NCBI RefSeq assembly: GCF_003048875.2
Contig: NZ_CP049264.1
Coordinates: 992,001-1,056,000, forward strand
Source of the DNA: Campylobacter concisus
Lineage (GTDB): Bacteria > Campylobacterota > Campylobacteria > Campylobacterales > Campylobacteraceae
DNA length: 64,000 bases
Direction of reading: 5' to 3'
Positions 10,592-22,277 of this stretch are shown one piece after another (the first letter of the stretch is position 1; the number at the start of each line of letters is the position of its first letter). Below the pieces are notes generated by a model. The model made no database searches and was not told where the DNA came from. It saw only the letters and a list, made by a program, of their open reading frames with translations. Position numbers and translations under genes: made by a program.

Positions 10592-11608
10592 TTGAGAACC
10601 GGAAACGCTATAATCTATCTAGCTAGCTTCGTCGTGGTCGCGGCGGGACTAAAGACTGCTAGCGTCGTCGTGCTACCGTTTTTGATGGCGGTTTTTATCG
10701 CTATCGTGGCGACGCCTGCGATAAATGCGCTCGAAAAGCTCAAATTTCCGCGCGTTTTAGCCTTCGCGCTAGTTACGGCGGTGGTGTTTTTGTCGCTGGG
10801 ATTTATCGCAAACACCGTGATAAAGACGATAAACGGGCTAGTTAGCTACATGCCCGAGCTTCAGAGCAAATTTAAAGCCCTCGCCGATCATTACCACCAA
10901 ATGCTAGCGAGCCGCGGCCTAATCGATCCCGAGAGCATCGCCGCGCCCGCAGACTTTGATATAAATAAAATTTTTGCCGTGCTGGGCGGATTTTTAAGGA
11001 GCGGCACCGAGCTCGTTTCAAAGAGCTTTTTCGTCTTTTTGCTCGTTACTTTTATGCTTTTTGAAGTGCAGGTATTTTCTCAAAAAGTCGAGTATTTTGC
11101 GAGCAAAAATCCGCAAACGAACCAGATCGTAGATACGTTTATAACAAATCTCAAGCGCTATCTCGCGATCAAGTCCGCAGCGTCGTTTGCGACGGGCGTT
11201 TTTATATTTATCGGGCTAAATTTCATCGGCGTGCCCTACTCGCCGCTTTGGGGTATTTTAGCTTTCGTGCTAAATTTTATCCCGACGATCGGCTCTATTA
11301 TCGCGGCCGTCCCGGCGCTTTTGGTGGCGCTTTTGCTAAACGACGCAGCCTCTTGTGCTTGGACTGCGGCGCTATATCTAGCCGTAAATATCGTCATCGG
11401 CAACTTTATCGAGCCGAAATTTCTAGGCAAAGGCCTTGGTATAAGCACGCTTGTGGTGCTTTTGAGCCTACTTTTTTGGGGATTTTTGTTCGGCATCGGC
11501 GGTATGTTTTTAGCAGTACCGCTTACCATGAGCCTAAAGATCGCGCTTGACACAAACCAGAGCACGAAATTTATCGCCGTTTTGCTCAGCGATAAACTTG
11601 AGCGATAA
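10592..11608 (+). CDS. AI-2E family permease (PerM/YdiK type)
   Basis: A 338-residue membrane protein with the AI-2E/UPF0118 layout: three N-terminal helices, a hydrophilic section, then five helices. The family signature is NFIPTIGSI near residue 227, with PLWGILAF before it and FIEPKFLG after it. Members have been linked to autoinducer-2 export or Na+/H+ exchange, so the substrate cannot be read from sequence. The start is TTG 10592. Base use stands out: it is much richer in GC and CpG (repeated gcg, cgc, ccg codons) than pgsA and rseP on either side. Confidence 0.85.
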   Translation: MRTGNAIIYLASFVVVAAGLKTASVVVLPFLMAVFIAIVATPAINALEKLKFPRVLAFALVTAVVFLSLGFIANTVIKTINGLVSYMPELQSKFKALADHYHQMLASRGLIDPESIAAPADFDINKIFAVLGGFLRSGTELVSKSFFVFLLVTFMLFEVQVFSQKVEYFASKNPQTNQIVDTFITNLKRYLAIKSAASFATGVFIFIGLNFIGVPYSPLWGILAFVLNFIPTIGSIIAAVPALLVALLLNDAASCAWTAALYLAVNIVIGNFIEPKFLGKGLGISTLVVLLSLLFWGFLFGIGGMFLAVPLTMSLKIALDTNQSTKFIAVLLSDKLER

Positions 11609-11629
11609 AATCAAATTTAAAGGTAAGTT

Positions 11630-12739
11630 TTGAAAGGCATTCTCTTCACGCTAGCCCTGCTTTGCCTTGGGCTTTATGCGTATTCGTTTTATTTTTTAGT
11701 GACCGTTTTAGCCATTAGTTTTCTCATATTTTTTCACGAGCTTGGTCACTTTTTAGCAGCAAGATCGCTTGGCGTCAAAGTAAATACCTTTAGCATCGGC
11801 TTTGGCGAGAAAATTTACACCAAAAATGTTGGCGGCACCGACTACTGCCTAAGCGCGATCCCACTTGGCGGATATGTGCAGCTAAAAGGGCAAGACGACA
11901 CCGACCCAAAGGCCAAAAACTACGACGCTGATAGCTACAACGTACTAAGTCCCATAAAGCGCATCTACATCCTCTTTGCAGGACCATTTTTTAACTTTAT
12001 CTTGGCGTTTTTCATATACATTTTGCTTGGATTTATCGGTGTTGAGAGGCTTGCGCCAAGTGTCGGACACATAGCTAAAGGCTCGGCAGCTGCAAGCGCT
12101 GGCATAGCAATAAACGATAAAATTTTAGCGATAAATGGCGTAAAAATAAACGAGTGGGACGAGATCAGCAAGAACGTAAAGCTTGAACCTAGCGCCATTT
12201 TGATAGATCGCAACGGCTCGCAAATGACTATAAATTTAACACCAAAGATAGGCGAGACGATAAATTTATTTAATGAAAAAGTGCAGCGCCCATTGATCGG
12301 CATCCAGCCAAATGGCGAAGTGGTAAAAATTTATCACACAGGTTTAGAGAGCCTAAAATTTGCCTTTGGCGAGACGATCGAGGCTTCAAAGCTCATCTTT
12401 AAAAGCTTTGAAAAGCTAGTTGTTGGAGCTGTGCCGCTAAAAGAGGTCGGCGGTATCGTGCAGATCGCCGATGTCACTTCAAAGGCCGCTAAGATCAGCC
12501 TTAGCGTGCTTCTAACCATCGTGGCGCTCATCTCTGTAAATTTAGGCGTGCTAAACCTCTTTCCGATCCCAGCGCTTGATGGCGGGCACATTTTATTTAA
12601 CATTTATGAACTAATTTTTAGACGCGAGATAAATGAGCGAGTGCTTGTTACGCTCACCTACTGCGGCTGGGCGCTACTGCTTGGCATAATGGTGCTCGCG
12701 ACCTTTAATGACATTATGAGATTAAGCGGAGGTTTATGA
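11630..12739 (+). CDS. rseP: Site-2 zinc metalloprotease RseP
   Basis: A 369-residue intramembrane protease. The HExxH motif is at H36-E37-H40 (HELGH), a PDZ domain fills about residues 140-230, and the second metal motif (PIPALDGGH) is near 313. RseP cuts membrane-anchored anti-sigma factors and remnant signal peptides. It starts at TTG 11630; the assigned start follows AAGG at 11620. It overlaps the YggS gene by four bases. Confidence 0.93.
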   Translation: MKGILFTLALLCLGLYAYSFYFLVTVLAISFLIFFHELGHFLAARSLGVKVNTFSIGFGEKIYTKNVGGTDYCLSAIPLGGYVQLKGQDDTDPKAKNYDADSYNVLSPIKRIYILFAGPFFNFILAFFIYILLGFIGVERLAPSVGHIAKGSAAASAGIAINDKILAINGVKINEWDEISKNVKLEPSAILIDRNGSQMTINLTPKIGETINLFNEKVQRPLIGIQPNGEVVKIYHTGLESLKFAFGETIEASKLIFKSFEKLVVGAVPLKEVGGIVQIADVTSKAAKISLSVLLTIVALISVNLGVLNLFPIPALDGGHILFNIYELIFRREINERVLVTLTYCGWALLLGIMVLATFNDIMRLSGGL

Positions 12740-13374
12740 TGATAGTTTTAAAAGATCTACTTGAAAAGATAGAAAATTTAAGCAAAGATGTGACGCTAAT
12801 AGCCGTTAGCAAAAACGTGACATGCACTGAAGTGAGGGAGCTTTACGCACAGGGGCAAAGAAATTTTGGCGAAAATAGAGTCCAGGAGCTAGCCAAAAAA
12901 GAGCAAGAGCTTCAAAATTTCACTGACATCAAATGGCACATGATCGGCCGCCTGCAAAACAACAAAATCAATCAAATGATAAGCCTAAAACCAGTGCTTT
13001 GGCAAAGCTGTGATAGCTTCGAAAGAGCCCTAGAGGTCGATAAAAGGCTTAGCTATAAGCTAGATACTTTGCTTCAGATAAACTCGGCCGATGAAGATAC
13101 AAAGCAAGGTGTGAGCGTCGCAAATGCGGCTGAAATTTATGAGCGTATCCAAAGCGAGTGCAAAAATATAAATTTAAAAGGCGTGATGAGCATCGGAGCG
13201 CATGTGGATGAGCCAAAAGAGGTGCAAAAGAGCTTTGAGCTAACATATAAAATTTATGAGAGCCTAAAGCCAAAAGGCGCAACTATCTGCTCGATGGGCA
13301 TGAGTAGTGACTTCGAACTAGCGATAAAATGTGGCTCAAATATGATCCGCCTTGGGACGATGCTATATCTATAA
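12736..13374 (+). CDS. YggS/PLPBP family pyridoxal-phosphate homeostasis protein
   Basis: A 212-residue single-domain fold-type III PLP protein. The lysine that carries PLP is in AVSKN at about residue 27, followed by the family stretches NFGENRVQE and WHMIGRLQNNK, and SMGMSSDFELAI near the C-terminus. The family keeps PLP balanced in the cytosol and has no known catalytic activity. It is coupled to rseP by an ATGA overlap, with two successive ATG codons. Confidence 0.93.
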   Translation: MMIVLKDLLEKIENLSKDVTLIAVSKNVTCTEVRELYAQGQRNFGENRVQELAKKEQELQNFTDIKWHMIGRLQNNKINQMISLKPVLWQSCDSFERALEVDKRLSYKLDTLLQINSADEDTKQGVSVANAAEIYERIQSECKNINLKGVMSIGAHVDEPKEVQKSFELTYKIYESLKPKGATICSMGMSSDFELAIKCGSNMIRLGTMLYL

Positions 13375-13398
13375 ATTTGTCCCTCTTGGGGCAAATTT
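13373..13398 (+). terminator. Hairpin after the YggS gene
   Basis: Inverted repeat AAATTTG/CAAATTT with an inner CCC-TCTT-GGG, starting within the stop codon. It is followed by T-rich sequence rather than a clean T run. It fits an end to the long upstream operon. Confidence 0.5.
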
Positions 13399-13442
13399 AC
13401 CTTTCTGCTCATTTTTAAATTTTAATCTAAGTTATATGATTT

Positions 13443-13448
13443 TATAAT
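13443..13448 (+). promoter_or_regulatory. Sigma70-type -10 box for the Sel1 lipoprotein gene
   Basis: TATAAT, 36 bases before the GTG start and about 45 bases after the upstream hairpin. Campylobacter promoters often lack a clear -35. Confidence 0.5.
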
Positions 13449-13484
13449 GCAGTTAAATAAATTTTTAACGATAAAGGAGTAAAT

Positions 13485-14027
13485 GTGTTTAAAAATTTTA
13501 TTCTAACTGCTGTTGCGATCTTGTTTATCTCGGGTTGCGGTAGAGCTGAAAAGATAGCTAGGATCGAGCAAAAATGCGCAAATAATGAAGCTGTTTGGTG
13601 TTTAAAGCTTGGTAAAACATATGCCAGAAGAGACATCAACAAAGGTGTCATGTACTATCAAAAAGCTTGCGATCTAGGCGATAAAAGGGGTTGCTATAGA
13701 CTTGCGGTTTTACTAAACTCAAAATCAATCAACTCAAAAAAAGACAATGAAACGATTGTAAAATCACTAACTAAATCATGCGATCTTGGCACGCCAAAAG
13801 CTTGCTTTGAGCTTGGCGAATACTACGAAGATGACCCAAAAATGCAAAGCAAAGCAAATGAGCTGTTTGCAAAATCATGCGAGCAAAGATTTGGTCTTGC
13901 TTGCTATAAGTTAGCTGACTTTTACGGCGAGAAAAACGATGCAGCCACTCAAAAAAGCTACCTAGAGCTAGCGTGCAAATACCGCTATAAAGTAGCTTGC
14001 GAAGAAGTAGCCGAAGATAAAAAATAA
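13485..14027 (+). CDS. Sel1-repeat lipoprotein (Hcp-like)
   Basis: A 180-residue protein starting at GTG 13485 with a strong AAGGAG six bases before it; an out-of-frame ATG two bases upstream stops quickly. The signal peptide ends in a lipobox (FISGC, cysteine near 19). The mature part carries about four Sel1-type helical repeats, each with a cysteine pair (CLKLG, CDLGDKRGC, CDLGTPKACFELG, CEQRFGLACYKLA), the disulfide pattern of Helicobacter cysteine-rich Hcp proteins. It is likely a periplasmic or surface lipoprotein binding protein or peptidoglycan. It stands alone, with its own promoter and terminator. Confidence 0.82.
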   Translation: MFKNFILTAVAILFISGCGRAEKIARIEQKCANNEAVWCLKLGKTYARRDINKGVMYYQKACDLGDKRGCYRLAVLLNSKSINSKKDNETIVKSLTKSCDLGTPKACFELGEYYEDDPKMQSKANELFAKSCEQRFGLACYKLADFYGEKNDAATQKSYLELACKYRYKVACEEVAEDKK

Positions 14028-14039
14028 ATAACATTTTTT

Positions 14040-14059
14040 GTGGGGACATATCTCCCCAC
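14040..14059 (+). terminator. Hairpin after the Sel1 gene
   Basis: Stem GTGGGGA/TCCCCAC with a six-base loop, 12 bases after the stop, flanked by T-rich sequence on both sides. Confidence 0.65.
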
Positions 14060-14082
14060 ACTCTTTTAATATCAAATTTGCT

Positions 14083-14096
14083 GGAATGCCTTTTGC
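14083..14096 (+). promoter_or_regulatory. Sigma54 (RpoN) promoter, -24/-12
   Basis: TGGAATGCCTTTTGCTTT has the invariant GG and GC exactly ten bases apart, and matches the GGAA...TTGCTT form of Campylobacter flagellar sigma54 promoters. The predicted start near 14108 leaves a short leader before an AGGAGG ribosome site. Confidence 0.8.
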
Positions 14097-14128
14097 TTTA
14101 AAATATGCAATAAGCTAGGAGGCAAGCC

Positions 14129-15229
14129 ATGAACGATATTAGCATCTTAAGCACAAATGTAAATTCATATACTAAACAACAACACAAACAAGATAGATCT
14201 TTAAATTTTAGTGATATCTTGAAGCAAAATGCCAAAGAAAAGATTAGTGAGCCAAACCAAGAACCTGCTAAATTTACTTATACCACTTCTTCACAAAACA
14301 GCCTCATCTCTTTAAATTTTAACGAACTTCAAGCTTATGGCTACACAGTAGATAAGGCTGGCTTTATGGGAGCTGATTTTAACAAAGCAGCAGGCTTGCC
14401 ACAAGATTTTAAAATCCATAAAAGCACGCTTGATGAGCTTAGTAGATTTGCCGAGCGCAACCATGTGCTAAACCGCATCAAGAGCAAGGACGAGCAGATA
14501 AAGATCTTTGATAACATCGATATGGCTGATACCATAAAGCACTACTACAGACTATTTAACCAAATGACGTCTGCTTTAGGCGATGATAAAAAGAGCTACA
14601 CCCTTGCAGATATAGGCAAACTACCAAAAGGCTACAGCACAAAAGGCACTCACTATGATGCCAAAGGACATTTGCTAAAAGATCTATCTAACTCTACTAT
14701 CTCAAACATCTACTCTAGCACTGATGAGCTAAATAGCGCTAAGTCTCTAAGCAAAGAGCTATCAAGTGCAGGCGTTAGGCTCATAGTAAAAGAGGTTGAT
14801 TTTACGATGAGCGAGGCAGGTGATGAGTTTAGTTTTAATCCTGATATCTCTTTTTATAAGTCAGATGAAGGTTACAGCAAAGAGGCTCTTTTCATGGGAT
14901 TTTTGCGCAGCTCTAGACCGCTACCAAGTGATAGTGCAAAGACTAAGCTAAGCAGTGCTGCCTTAAATGATATCTCAAGCACTGGAGAGCATAAAGAGTA
15001 TTTTGTGGATTTTGAAAAAGTGGGTAAAGATAGTGAGAGCATAAAAGCGCTCATAAAAGAAAGACTTAAAGAGCTAACCCTTTTAATGTATGCAAGATCA
15101 AAGAACACTAGCGCAGAAAGTGTTACCTCAAACGAATATGAGAAATTTAAGCCAACTAGAGAGGATATAAATTCTCTAGCAAATTCTTGGAGTGAGAGGA
15201 TAAGCTCTATCAGCAAGACTTTTGTGTAG
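14129..15229 (+). CDS. Putative flagellar-coregulated secreted protein
   Basis: A 366-residue hydrophilic protein with no signal peptide, membrane segment or recognised domain. AGGAGG precedes the ATG. The N-terminus (MNDISILSTNVNSYTKQQ) is polar and disordered-looking, as in substrates of the flagellar export apparatus, and the gene sits behind a near-perfect sigma54 promoter. I believe it belongs with the Campylobacter flagellar-dependent secreted proteins (Cj0814-type), but this is from memory and not proven by a motif. Its role is otherwise unknown. Confidence 0.6.
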   Translation: MNDISILSTNVNSYTKQQHKQDRSLNFSDILKQNAKEKISEPNQEPAKFTYTTSSQNSLISLNFNELQAYGYTVDKAGFMGADFNKAAGLPQDFKIHKSTLDELSRFAERNHVLNRIKSKDEQIKIFDNIDMADTIKHYYRLFNQMTSALGDDKKSYTLADIGKLPKGYSTKGTHYDAKGHLLKDLSNSTISNIYSSTDELNSAKSLSKELSSAGVRLIVKEVDFTMSEAGDEFSFNPDISFYKSDEGYSKEALFMGFLRSSRPLPSDSAKTKLSSAALNDISSTGEHKEYFVDFEKVGKDSESIKALIKERLKELTLLMYARSKNTSAESVTSNEYEKFKPTREDINSLANSWSERISSISKTFV

Positions 15230-15243
15230 AGATAGGCTATATA

Positions 15244-15270
15244 TAAACTAAATTGTTTAAAAGACGATTT
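15244..15270 (+). promoter_or_regulatory. Sigma28 (FliA) promoter
   Basis: TAAA, 15 bases, then GACGATTT. This is the spacing of the FliA promoter (TAAA-N15-GCCGATAA), with six of eight bases matching in the -10 element. It lies 31 bases before the ATG at 15302. Confidence 0.7.
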
Positions 15271-15301
15271 ACCAATTAAGAAACACAAAAGGCTTTTAAA
15301 T

Positions 15302-16009
15302 ATGATAAGCAGTGTAAATGGATTTACATATCAAAATATGAGGTATGAGCCAGCTGGAGTGGAAGAGAAAAATATACAAGCAAAAGCAGAGCAACAACCT
15401 GATAAAAATAAAATAAACGATGATAGCAATAACGTTGTAGCAAATAGCGCTTTACAGCGCATTTTTGGAAACTACATGAGTGGCATTGCATCTGATGGTA
15501 GGATAACCATTTGGGGTAAAGCAACAGGACTTGATAGCTCGATAAGCAAGGATGAAGCAAATTCTTTGTTACGTTTTATACAAGAGAGCAAGACGGGCGA
15601 TTTTATGCCAATGATATCTGATGATATTAGTGATGAGTTGTTAAACTCAGCTGATCTTAGTATCAGTGAATTTAAAGAACGCTGGCTACAAGATAGAGCA
15701 AGGATGGCAGAGAAGCTAGAAAAGAGTAATGAAGACTTTTTCGCACAAGTAGATGCTATGAATGAAGAAGCTGAAAGAATTTTAAATAATAAAAACAATG
15801 AGCCAGATTCAAATGGCATAAAAGAAGAATCCTTTAAGCATATTCAGGGACATAGCAAAAATACTGAAACTTATGATATCACTAAGGATGAGAAATTTTC
15901 ATATTTGCTCAAGCTTCAAAAACTTGAGAGAGAACGAGGTATAGATGTGCTTCGTATCATGCAAAAACTTGAAGAAAATGGTAAAAAAGTTGTCGATAAA
16001 AAGGTTTAG
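15302..16009 (+). CDS. Putative sigma28-controlled flagellar secreted protein
   Basis: A 235-residue hydrophilic protein without signal peptide. The N-terminus (MISSVNGFTYQNMRYEP) is polar. A small glycine-containing module (IASDGRITIWGKATGLDSS, about 60-78) is followed by a helical, acidic, coiled-coil-like part. The C-terminus (YDITKDEKF, then RGIDVLRIMQKLEE) is repeated in a decayed gene just downstream, so this is one of a family. The sigma28 promoter and tandem position after the sigma54 gene suggest late flagellar expression and export through the flagellum. Function unknown. Confidence 0.6.
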   Translation: MISSVNGFTYQNMRYEPAGVEEKNIQAKAEQQPDKNKINDDSNNVVANSALQRIFGNYMSGIASDGRITIWGKATGLDSSISKDEANSLLRFIQESKTGDFMPMISDDISDELLNSADLSISEFKERWLQDRARMAEKLEKSNEDFFAQVDAMNEEAERILNNKNNEPDSNGIKEESFKHIQGHSKNTETYDITKDEKFSYLLKLQKLERERGIDVLRIMQKLEENGKKVVDKKV

Positions 16010-16091
16010 CTTCATATTTGTATTTAGTACAAGTTGCTGCTAAGTTATCCTACGACAAGATAGAGAATGATCCTAGCTCTTGCTTTATTCA

Positions 16092-16300
16092 TCAAGCCAT
16101 CTTATTTAAAATTTGCTTCTTATCTATCTTTTGCATAAGTTCTAAGACGTCTATACCTCTTTTTTCTTTGAAATTTAAAAGCTCTCTTGCATAGAGAAAT
16201 TTTTGATCCTTGTTTATATCATAGAACCTTATCTCCACTCATGTCTATCGCATCAAGTAGTTTAAGCTTTGGGTTTTTAAGCTTTACAACTCATTTAAAA
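16092..16300 (-). pseudogene. Remnant of a paralogue of the 15302 gene, frameshifted
   Basis: The minus strand encodes YDINKDQKF, then RGIDVLELMQKIDKK and a stop at 16092, matching the C-terminus of the 15302 product closely. Just upstream, in another frame, it reads KLKNPKLKLLDAIDMSGDK and then stops, so at least one frameshift separates the two parts near 16226. There is no start codon and no N-terminal part. It lies tail to tail with its intact relative. Confidence 0.65.
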
Positions 16301-16665
16301 AAATAAAAACTTTGTTAAAATTCTAAAAAATTTTATATCAAATTTTATAAAGATATATACATTGCAGCTTTAATATAAAAAATTAATCAATCATAACACT
16401 TGTTTATGGTTCAACCTTTGCCATGTCTTTATTTTTTAGAAAAAACCTTAAGTTAGATTCAGCCTAAAGAATTTAAAAATTGATAAAAACTAAAATTAAA
16501 AAGACAAATAAACCCAACAACATAAAAACAAATATAAAAAAATTTACTACATTTAATCAATAAAACCTAATTAAAAAAAGAAAATTTAATATTTTATACT
16601 TAGACAAGAAATAACACTAATAAAAACCAGGATTAATAATATGAAATTAAAGCAGATAAAACAAA
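16301..16665. other. AT-rich gap between the secreted-protein locus and the rRNA operon
   Basis: About 365 bases, very rich in A and T, with no open frame of note and no clear hairpin. It receives the end of the rRNA operon from the right. I see nothing else in it. Confidence 0.5.
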
Positions 16666-16785
16666 GCCCGCAACGACCTACTTTTCCAACATCCCAGTAA
16701 GGGAGAGTATCATCAGCCAGGACGAGCTTAGCTTCTTGGTTCGAGATGGAGCAAGGCGTTTCCTCGTCTGTATAGTCACGGGCAG
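16666..16785 (-). rRNA. rrf: 5S ribosomal RNA
   Basis: The ends TGCCCGTGAC and CGTTGCGGGC pair as the 5S closing helix, and the loop with CCATCTCGAACC, conserved in bacterial 5S, is present. The length is about 120 bases. Ends are estimated from the helix. Confidence 0.9.
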
Positions 16786-16828
16786 TGTTAAATAAAAGAT
16801 ATACTAGATAAATCTCTTATTTAACACT
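16784..16828 (-). other. Hairpin in the 23S-5S spacer
   Basis: Inverted repeat of 17 bases with one mismatch (AGTGTTAAATAAAAGAT against ATCTCTTATTTAACACT), separated by about ten bases, directly upstream of mature 5S. It is a probable processing stem or stabilising hairpin of the precursor. Confidence 0.55.
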
Positions 16829-16894
16829 ACAAGATAAAGTTAAAAGTCATAAACAAAGTTTTGTAAAAACATATCTTATTAAGTTTTTATCCTT

Positions 16895-16912
16895 AACAAG
16901 GAAGTGATGCTT
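16895..16912 (-). repeat. 3' half of the 23S rRNA processing stem
   Basis: TTAACAAGGAAGTGATGC on the plus strand is the exact reverse complement of 19846-19863 on the other side of 23S. The 18 pairs would close the precursor loop for RNase III. Confidence 0.75.
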
Positions 16913-16914
16913 AT

Positions 16915-19820
<2,906 letters not shown>

Positions 19821-19845
19821 TTTCTATATTAGATTATTCTAATTC

Positions 19846-19863
19846 GCATCACTTCCTTGTTAA
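19846..19863 (-). repeat. 5' half of the 23S rRNA processing stem
   Basis: Perfect complement of 16895-16912, lying about 26 bases upstream of mature 23S in the direction of transcription. Confidence 0.75.
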
Positions 19864-20253
19864 AGATAACTTTATGTTACTACATTTAAATTCTAACTCT
19901 CAAGACGGAAAGCATTGACTACTATTTAGATAAGTTTTAAATCCTAAATAGATTGTGATGTCAAACTTTTGCATTAAATGCAAAGAGAATAGAAATTTAA
20001 ATCTTTAACAAGTCCTGTAAAATTGTTTTTAAAACTTGCTTGTGACTATTAACAATATTAATTAAAAGAACATTTAGACTTCGCAGACTAGCAAGCTAGT
20101 CTTTACGACCAAAGAGTTACACCCTTTGGAAACCCCTAAAGCACAAAGTTGCTTTCGGCAACTTCGTAATCAATAAAGATTAAGACGTTTAAAAGTCTAA
20201 AGTAAATGTTTTTAAAAACACTTAATATAGACTTTTAGTGTTAAACTATTTTA
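19864..20253 (-). other. Long spacer between tRNA-Ala and 23S
   Basis: About 390 bases of transcribed spacer with no open frame. It contains a short GACTAGCAAGCTAGTC palindrome at 20087-20102 and several other short inverted repeats but no recognisable gene. Confidence 0.5.
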
Positions 20254-20329
20254 TGGTGGAGAATAGCGGGATCGAACCGCTGACCTCCTGCGTGCAAAGC
20301 AGGCGCTCTCCCAGCTGAGCTAATTCCCC
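20254..20329 (-). tRNA. tRNA-Ala (anticodon UGC)
   Basis: A 76-base cloverleaf: acceptor GGGGAAT pairs with the 3' side ATTCTCC (one G-T pair), anticodon loop CTTTGCACG, T-loop GGTTCGATCC, and CCA encoded in the DNA. It is the second tRNA in the 16S-23S spacer. Confidence 0.95.
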
Positions 20330-20341
20330 AATTAAATTCTC

Positions 20342-20418
20342 TGGTGGGCCTAACAAGACTTGAACTTGTGACCTCACCCTTATCAGGGGTGCACTCTAAC
20401 CAGCTGAGCTATAGGCCC
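20342..20418 (-). tRNA. tRNA-Ile (anticodon GAU)
   Basis: A 77-base cloverleaf: acceptor GGGCCTA with TAGGCCC, anticodon GAT in CCTGATAAGG, T-loop GTTCAAGTC, and CCA encoded. It is 12 bases upstream of tRNA-Ala and follows 16S. Confidence 0.95.
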
Positions 20419-20429
20419 CTATAGGTCTA

Positions 20430-20462
20430 TCAATCTTTCAAAACTAAACAAGGATGATTGAG
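20430..20462 (-). repeat. 3' half of the 16S rRNA processing stem
   Basis: This stretch is complementary to 22131-22165 upstream of 16S with four or five interruptions over some 33 positions; CTAAACAAG and TCAATCTTT are perfect blocks. Confidence 0.65.
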
Positions 20463-20511
20463 AATATCTTTCTTATAGATATCTTGTGAGAGAATATCTA
20501 TATGTACTCTA

Positions 20512-22023
<1,512 letters not shown>

Positions 22024-22277
22024 AATTACCTATCTAATAGATAGGATTTTTATTATGAAGTTTTTAATCAAAAAAACTTTTAGTTTTTATATTAGTTTGT
22101 CTAATCTATTATTTAATCATAATAGACTGGCTCAATCGATCACTTGTTTAGATTTCAAAGATTGACTAATAGTTTAACAATTGTAAGTTAAAAGAACTTT
22201 CTGCTCTGCGTTCTGCAAAACAGAAAGTGAAGTATATAGAAGTGATGCTTAAAAGTAGATAAAAATTAGGCTATTTT
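22024..22277 (-). promoter_or_regulatory. rRNA operon leader and likely promoter
   Basis: It holds, from the 16S end outward, a small palindrome CCTATCTAATAGATAGG at 22029-22045, the 5' half of the 16S processing stem at 22131-22165 and a strong hairpin at 22196-22228. On the minus strand TATATACT at about 22231-22238 is a candidate -10 box, upstream of the whole leader. The promoter call is weak. Confidence 0.4.
22196..22228 (-). terminator. Hairpin between the DUF945 gene and the rRNA leader
   Basis: Perfect stem ACTTTCTG/CAGAAAGT with a loop of about 17 bases, followed on the minus strand by TTCTTTTAAC. It is placed to stop transcription from the DUF945 gene, but could instead belong to the rRNA leader, since a candidate -10 lies just upstream of it. 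Confidence 0.45.

Noticed and set aside
11236-11565. Overlapping frames in the AI-2E gene
   Set aside because: They result from the GC-rich composition of that gene; the family signatures are in the main frame.
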